From: Lachnospiraceae bacterium
GTDB lineage: Bacteria; Bacillota; Clostridia; Lachnospirales; Lachnospiraceae
DNA: 10,289 nucleotides
Assembly: GCA_022798035.1 (NCBI GenBank)
Contig: JAAWLS010000055.1
Location: 1-10,289 of the forward strand
Direction: 5' to 3'
The position numbers were made by a program, and so were the translations under genes. This document shows positions 6,163 to 10,289 of the stretch, piece after piece. Numbering within the stretch: position 1 is the stretch's first letter; each line of letters begins with the position of its first letter. The notes beneath the pieces are model-generated. The model had not been told where the DNA came from, ran no database searches, and worked only from the letters and a program-made list of their open reading frames with translations.

Positions 6163-6190
6163 ATTATAACAAAAAGAAATATTTTTTCAA
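6163..6190 (-). promoter_or_regulatory. Extended -10 promoter of the flagellin gene
   Basis: On the minus strand TTGAAA (6185-6190), 16-nt spacer, TATAAT (6163-6168) preceded by TGT, so a full consensus -10 with extended TGn. A strong sigma-A-type match. No sigma-28 pattern with a correctly spaced -35 was found before this gene, which is unusual for flagellin. Confidence 0.7.
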
Positions 6191-6276
6191 TTATTTTCCA
6201 AAACTTTTGCGAAAATCTTCTCACTTCTGCAGGTATGATTCACCCATTGCACACATTCACAGCCAAGCTCTTCTGC

Positions 6277-7353
6277 CTATTCCGACTTCAGATTCAGTTT
6301 CTGCTCCATACGGCGCATTTCCTCAAATTCTCCCATATCCAAAAAGGAATCCTCGCTGATGGGATACATGCCTACTTTGCGCTCCTCTTTTAACAATTTT
6401 TCTGCCAAATCTGTCATATGGAAAAAGGTATCTTCTGGAATTTCCTTTAATATTTCCGGATTTAAAATATACATTCCTGTATTCACAAAATAAGATATTT
6501 TCGGCTTTTCTTCCATAGACTTGATTCTGCCGTGTTCGCTGGAATGAACCACTCCGTAGGGCACCACGATATTTTTCAATGCGGTGACAATCGTCAGTTC
6601 ATTTCCTGTCTCCTGATGATATCTGTAAATGTCTGCATAATCCGCGTGAATCAGAATATCGCAGTTTGTCACAATAAACGGCACTGTCAATTCTTTTTCC
6701 AACAGCGTGAGACTTCCCGCAGTCCCCAATGGTTTTTCTTCCTCTACATAATGCAGCTGATATTCCGCTGCATTTTCCGAGAAATAAGACTTAATCATGC
6801 TCTTTCTGTAGTTTACCGTAACGTGAAAATCTTTTACCCCGTAGGTGCGGAACTCGTTAATAATACGTTCCATAATGGGAATATCCCCGATGGGAATCAG
6901 AGGCTTTGGCAGAATCTTCGTGTAGGGATAAAGCCGGGTTCCCTTTCCTCCAGCCATAATGACAACGGGAATCTCTTTTAATGTATCCCTTTCCTCTGTC
7001 TTTCCCTCCGTATTTTCCTCTTCTTTGAAAATAATATCTGTTATCCGATACTCTGTCGTCACTACTGGCAGCGCTGTAATCACGTATTTCTCAATGAATT
7101 CCTTTGCCCTGCTCCGCTCTTTGCAGTAGATAACTTTGGGATTTTTATTCATAATCTTTTTCAGTTCTTCCTGCAAATCCCCGGTTCTAATCAGCCATCT
7201 GCGGATATCGCCGTCTGTAAGAACTCCCGCCAGCTTTTCCTCTTCGTCTGTTACAAACAAAATCCCTTTTGTATTCAAATCAATTTTCTGCATAGCTTCC
7301 ACAACGGTGGCAGTCTGCGTTATGAGAAAATCATAAAGTTCTTCCTGTTTCAT
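6277..7353 (-). CDS. ptmE: PtmE-like CBS-domain nucleotidyltransferase (glucosamine-1-phosphate guanylyltransferase)
   Basis: A 358-residue cytoplasmic enzyme of fused architecture. Two CBS repeats (about 8-55, with LAGVLTDGDIRRWL, and about 66-108, with ALPVV) are followed by a charged linker and a nucleotidyltransferase domain (129-352). The latter shows AGGKGTRLYPYTKILPKPLIPI (134-155), KPLGTAGSL (207-215), TNCDILI (229-235), EEKP (281-284) and NTGMY (291-295). In C. jejuni PtmE makes GDP-glucosamine from glucosamine-1-phosphate and GTP, opening the GDP-linked legionaminic acid route. The CBS fusion and context favour this over a glucose- or mannose-1-phosphate transferase; nucleotide specificity cannot be read from the sequence. 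CBS domains may bind adenine nucleotides and tune activity. Start supported by AGGAGGT (7361-7367). It follows legF after 68 nt. Confidence 0.87.
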   Translation of the reverse strand: MKQEELYDFLITQTATVVEAMQKIDLNTKGILFVTDEEEKLAGVLTDGDIRRWLIRTGDLQEELKKIMNKNPKVIYCKERSRAKEFIEKYVITALPVVTTEYRITDIIFKEEENTEGKTEERDTLKEIPVVIMAGGKGTRLYPYTKILPKPLIPIGDIPIMERIINEFRTYGVKDFHVTVNYRKSMIKSYFSENAAEYQLHYVEEEKPLGTAGSLTLLEKELTVPFIVTNCDILIHADYADIYRYHQETGNELTIVTALKNIVVPYGVVHSSEHGRIKSMEEKPKISYFVNTGMYILNPEILKEIPEDTFFHMTDLAEKLLKEERKVGMYPISEDSFLDMGEFEEMRRMEQKLNLKSE

Positions 7354-7421
7354 TGTGAAAACCTCCTGTTTCTTGCACTGCCTTCCATGACAGTCTGCCT
7401 ATTTCCATCGTGGCAGTTTCC

Positions 7422-8120
7422 TCAGCTGAAATATTCGAGTGCCTGCTTCATTAAAACTTCCGCCATTGCAAAATCCAGTTCATCGTCAATATCCACGGAA
7501 TGTTCTTTTGACATGATATACGCATATCCATGTTCCCCATATAGATTTCCTTTTTCCAGTAAAAATGGAATCTTCACAATATAAATCGCCCCATTGATAC
7601 GGTAATAGCTGGAAAGTTTCTGCCTAGGCCCATTTACCTCTTCCCGGATAAATCCATTCAGGCATCCATCTTCCGGCAGGGTGTTGCTCCACAGAGGTGA
7701 ATGCTCCATTTCACATACGCCCACGATGCTGTCCGCCTGTTTTTCCTCCAACAGCTGATAGGCAGACTGGATATCCTGCCAGGTTCGCAAAGGAGATGTG
7801 GGCTGCAGCACGGTCAATGTATCGAAACGCTCTCCCCTCTTCTCGTACTCCTTTATCACAAACCTCATGGCATCCCAGGTAGTCGCCGTATCGGAAGACA
7901 ATTCTTCCGTCCGCAGAAAAGGAACTTCTGCACTGTATTTTTTGGCTGTCTCTGCATAATATCCGCTGTCTGTCGATACATGGACACAGTCAAAAAGCCC
8001 CGACTGCAGTGCCGCTTCTATACTATATGCCATCAGGGGTTTTCCATTTAACGATTTTATATTTTTATCTTTTAATCCTTTCGACCCGCTGCGAGCCGGA
8101 ATCACCGCTATATTTCTCAT
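7422..8120 (-). CDS. legF: CMP-legionaminic/N-acylneuraminate cytidylyltransferase
   Basis: A 232-residue CTP:nonulosonate cytidylyltransferase of the NeuA/LegF/PseF family. It activates the free nine-carbon acid as its CMP-sugar, the donor for glycosyltransferases. Motifs: IPARSGSKGLKDKNI (7-21), the CTP-binding loop; STDSGYYAE (49-57); LQPTSPLR (105-112); RQKLSSYYRINGAIYI (166-181); SVDIDDELDF (208-217), with the metal-binding acidic residues. I start at the ATG at 8118-8120: it overlaps the neuC stop as ATGA and has GGAG 6 nt before it. An ATG four codons earlier would consume that site. The overlap indicates translational coupling with neuC. LegF rather than sialic acid NeuA is inferred from ptmE and legB nearby. 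Confidence 0.92.
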   Translation of the reverse strand: MRNIAVIPARSGSKGLKDKNIKSLNGKPLMAYSIEAALQSGLFDCVHVSTDSGYYAETAKKYSAEVPFLRTEELSSDTATTWDAMRFVIKEYEKRGERFDTLTVLQPTSPLRTWQDIQSAYQLLEEKQADSIVGVCEMEHSPLWSNTLPEDGCLNGFIREEVNGPRQKLSSYYRINGAIYIVKIPFLLEKGNLYGEHGYAYIMSKEHSVDIDDELDFAMAEVLMKQALEYFS

Positions 8121-9283
8121 AAGCCGCTCCATGTGATATCATAAAATTTTTTCTTTAAATCTATCTGCCCGCTTCCCAAAAATTTCTGGACAATCCTGAC
8201 AATCTGTTCTGAAGTGTCTCCATTTCCATAGGGACTCTCGTATGTTCCTATCTCCATATCCATTGCCTGGGTTATGGCATTTAAAATAGACATACGTTCC
8301 GGCTCGCAAGGCAGAATACTCTTGGCCATAATCCTCCCTTTCTGCCTGTCCCCAATATTTACGGTGGGTACTCCCAGGGAGGGAACCTCGATAATTCCGC
8401 TGGAGGAATTGCCCAGCACAAATCTGGCATACTTCACTGCGCTTAAGTAGCGCTTCATGCCAAGAGACGCTACCAACTTCATGTTGGAATGTTTCCTGAC
8501 TTCCTGCTCCATAAATTCGTTAATACTGTCTCCGCCTGCATCTGCATTTGCCTTTGTAATCAGATAGAAAATATCCTTCCGCAGTTCCATTGCTGAAAGT
8601 AATTCTCTCACCTGTCTGTCTGCGGTTCCCCGCTCCAAAGTCACTGGATGAAACGTTACTACCGCGTAGTCTTTTTCTGCTGGAAATCCTACGCTTTCTT
8701 CCAGTTCCTTTCTGCTCAGCAGCTTTTCTTTTAATATATTTTCCACCCCCAGAGCCCCTACGTTAAACACCCGCTCTGGCTCTTCGCCCATCTGAATAAT
8801 TCTCTTCCGGTATTCCTCCGTGGAAGCAAAATGCAGATAACTCATCTTTGTCACCGCATGACGTATATTGTCGTCAATGGCTCCCTGGGTCAGCTCTCCT
8901 CCATGAATGTGGGCGATGGGAATCTGCTCATTCATTGCTGCCGCGCAAAATGCCAAAATTTCTGTCCGGTCTCCCAGCACTATCAGCAAATCCGGTTTCT
9001 CTTCCTGAAAATACCTGCCGAATTCCACTAACCCATTAGCCATCGTCCTCGTAATGTCATAATTGGTGTTTCCTTCTACATAGATGGGGATTTTTGCAAA
9101 AACTTCTATTCCGTCTCTCTCTGCTTCCTGATAGGTATTGCCCAGTTTTTCAAGGAGATGTGCGCCTGTCAGAATGACCTGGGTTTCCCACTCCGTACAC
9201 TTCTTCAATTTTAAAATCAATGGTTTTAAAATTCCATACTCTGCTCTGGTTGCAGATATCACACAGATTTTCTTTTTTTCCAT
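8117..9283 (-). CDS. neuC: Hydrolysing nucleotide-sugar 2-epimerase (NeuC/LegG)
   Basis: A 388-residue GT-B fold enzyme of normal family length. It hydrolyses and inverts C2 of the activated amino sugar: UDP-GlcNAc to ManNAc in sialic acid synthesis (NeuC), or the 2,4-diacetamido-6-deoxy sugar nucleotide in legionaminic acid synthesis (LegG). Motifs: SATRAEYGILKPL (10-22), LGDRTE (103-108), AHIHGGELTQGAIDDNIRHA (124-143), VTFHPVTLE (209-217), GNSSSGIIEVP (291-301) and NIGDRQKGR (309-317). It begins 50 nt after neuB; the ribosome site is an ordinary AAAGGA about 12 nt before the ATG. Its end overlaps legF by 4 nt. The LegG role is inferred from the company of legB and ptmE; the sequence alone would also fit NeuC. 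Confidence 0.94.
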   Translation of the reverse strand: MEKKKICVISATRAEYGILKPLILKLKKCTEWETQVILTGAHLLEKLGNTYQEAERDGIEVFAKIPIYVEGNTNYDITRTMANGLVEFGRYFQEEKPDLLIVLGDRTEILAFCAAAMNEQIPIAHIHGGELTQGAIDDNIRHAVTKMSYLHFASTEEYRKRIIQMGEEPERVFNVGALGVENILKEKLLSRKELEESVGFPAEKDYAVVTFHPVTLERGTADRQVRELLSAMELRKDIFYLITKANADAGGDSINEFMEQEVRKHSNMKLVASLGMKRYLSAVKYARFVLGNSSSGIIEVPSLGVPTVNIGDRQKGRIMAKSILPCEPERMSILNAITQAMDMEIGTYESPYGNGDTSEQIVRIVQKFLGSGQIDLKKKFYDITWSGL

Positions 9284-9333
9284 AACAGACGATTCCTTTT
9301 ATCCCATTTTTTATCAAGCCGGCTTTTGTCAAA

Positions 9334-10289
9334 TCAGTGTTCTATCAATTTTCCTGCCAGCTCTTCCTTTTCTATCAACTCATCTGCCGCATAATCCCGG
9401 CCCGCCGCTTGTCCTGTCAGTGCAAACCACTGCATTGGTGAAATGCCGTTTCCCGGCCGTTTGGCTGTCAGATTTTCCGAGCTGAATACGTCGCCTTTTT
9501 TAATTGCGGTTTTCGCTACAATACTTTTTCTGGCTATCGCTATATTTTTCTTTTCTGATTCGGAGGGTTCTTTTTTTCCGGTTCCCATGGCCTGCTCCAC
9601 ATTGCGCACAGCCGCCACCATGGCTTTCAATTCTCCCGGTTCCAAGCTGGCCTGATGGTCAGGCCCTTCCATCGTTCGGTCCAGGGTAAAATGTTTCTCC
9701 AGCACACATGCCCCCAGAGCTGCGGCTCCGATTGGGATTTCAATGCCTTGGGTATGGTCTGAGTAGCCAACCGGCAGATGAAACTCATTTTCCATTGTTT
9801 TCATTGCCTTTAAGTTCACATCTCTCATGGGAGTTGGATATTCTGTATTGCAGTGAAGCAGCGTAATCTCTGTTGTCCCTGCTTTTTTCAGGCAGCTTAT
9901 GGCTGCCGCTATCTCTTCCATCCTGCACATGCCGGTGGACATCACCACTGGTTTCCCCGTCCTGGCTATTTCCAGCAGATATGGCAGATTTGTAATTTCA
10001 CCGGAAGGCAGTTTCCAGAAGTCCATATTCAGTTTGTCTAAGAAATGAATGCTGTCCAAATCAAACGGGGTGGACAAAAATCCGATTCCCTGTTCCTGAC
10101 AATATTCTTCTAGTTCCAGAAAATCTTCCTGCCGCAAAGCCAGTTTCTGCAGCATTTCCAATTGGCTCTCCCCGGCTCCTGTGGTTTCCTTCTGATACTC
10201 TGCTTTCCCGGCAGAACCGGACACCAGTTTTTCCGGGCAGAACGTCTGAAACTTAATATAGTCGGCTCCTGCTTCTCTGGCTGCTGCAA
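9334..10289 (-). CDS. neuB: N-acetylneuraminate/legionaminic acid synthase (NeuB/LegI), 5' end missing
   Basis: 317 residues are visible; the reading frame is open to the right edge, so about the first 25-35 residues lie outside. A GTG at 10222-10224 is internal, since AGADYIKFQTFCPEKL is encoded before it. The enzyme condenses phosphoenolpyruvate with a six-carbon amino sugar to give the nine-carbon acid. TIM-barrel motifs in order: IKFQTF, STPFD, WKLPSGEITN, VVMSTGM, LLHCNTEYPTP, VGYSDHT, LEKHFTLDRTMEGPDHQASL. A C-terminal SAF domain (from about SIVAKTAIKKGDVF) covers the neighbouring active site in the dimer, as in Neisseria NeuB. It heads the visible neuB-neuC-legF-ptmE row. LegI versus sialic acid use is decided here by context only. 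Confidence 0.95.
   Translation of the reverse strand, partial: AAAREAGADYIKFQTFCPEKLVSGSAGKAEYQKETTGAGESQLEMLQKLALRQEDFLELEEYCQEQGIGFLSTPFDLDSIHFLDKLNMDFWKLPSGEITNLPYLLEIARTGKPVVMSTGMCRMEEIAAAISCLKKAGTTEITLLHCNTEYPTPMRDVNLKAMKTMENEFHLPVGYSDHTQGIEIPIGAAALGACVLEKHFTLDRTMEGPDHQASLEPGELKAMVAAVRNVEQAMGTGKKEPSESEKKNIAIARKSIVAKTAIKKGDVFSSENLTAKRPGNGISPMQWFALTGQAAGRDYAADELIEKEELAGKLIEH

Noticed and set aside
8121..8132. Start of the cytidylyltransferase four codons earlier
   Set aside because: The later ATG has GGAG at good spacing and a typical ATGA overlap with neuC; the earlier one has no ribosome site.
10222..10224. GTG as the start of neuB
   Set aside because: Conserved NeuB sequence (AGADYIKFQTF) is encoded upstream in the same frame up to the window edge, so the gene continues beyond it.
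1..10289. CRISPR array, insertion sequence, tRNA or rRNA
   Set aside because: No regularly spaced repeats, transposase-like frames, terminal inverted repeats or cloverleaf sequences were seen on either strand.

Overview
The window looks like part of the chromosome of a motile, low-to-moderate GC Firmicute, most likely a clostridial Lachnospiraceae-type organism. This is inference from the Gram-positive-style strong Shine-Dalgarno sites (AGGAGG), the rpmG-secE-nusG cluster, a short flagellin of roughly 270 residues and a clostridial-type FliD-like protein. No ribosomal RNA gene or other species marker is present, so the genus is not determined.

Layout. (1) Positions 1-503, minus strand: the conserved housekeeping cluster rpmG (L33), secE and the first codons of nusG, with a good sigma-A-type promoter at 569-598. 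(2) Positions 504-2121: a divergent plus-strand gene for a FliD-like hook-associated/filament-cap protein. A recognisable sigma-28 (motility sigma) promoter precedes it. (3) Positions 2121-2251: a convergent intergenic region with three copies of a 15-bp arm that can form alternative hairpins. (4) Positions 2252-4844, minus strand: in transcription order, a LegB-type sugar-nucleotide 4,6-dehydratase, a GT-D fold (DUF1792) glycosyltransferase, a possible small reading frame or remnant, and a small helical protein of unknown function. A candidate promoter lies before legB. (5) Positions 5104-6190, minus strand: a divergent flagellin with its own extended -10 promoter, a roughly 190-nt leader carrying three consecutive hairpins, and an intrinsic terminator. 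(6) Positions 6277-10289, minus strand: neuB (cut by the window edge), neuC/legG, legF and ptmE, in transcription order. These make and activate a nonulosonic acid.

How it fits together. PtmE (CBS-fused nucleotidyltransferase), LegB, NeuC/LegG, NeuB/LegI and LegF together match the GDP-linked legionaminic acid route known from Campylobacter jejuni flagellin glycosylation. LegC, LegH, PtmF and PtmA are not in the window and may lie beyond position 10289 or elsewhere. The flagellin gene sits inside the sugar cluster, between ptmE and legB, and a glycosyltransferase follows legB. The simplest reading is a flagellin glycosylation island producing CMP-legionaminic acid or a close relative. Two flagellar proteins in the window (flagellin and FliD-like) depart from the textbook family members, and they appear to be under different promoter types.
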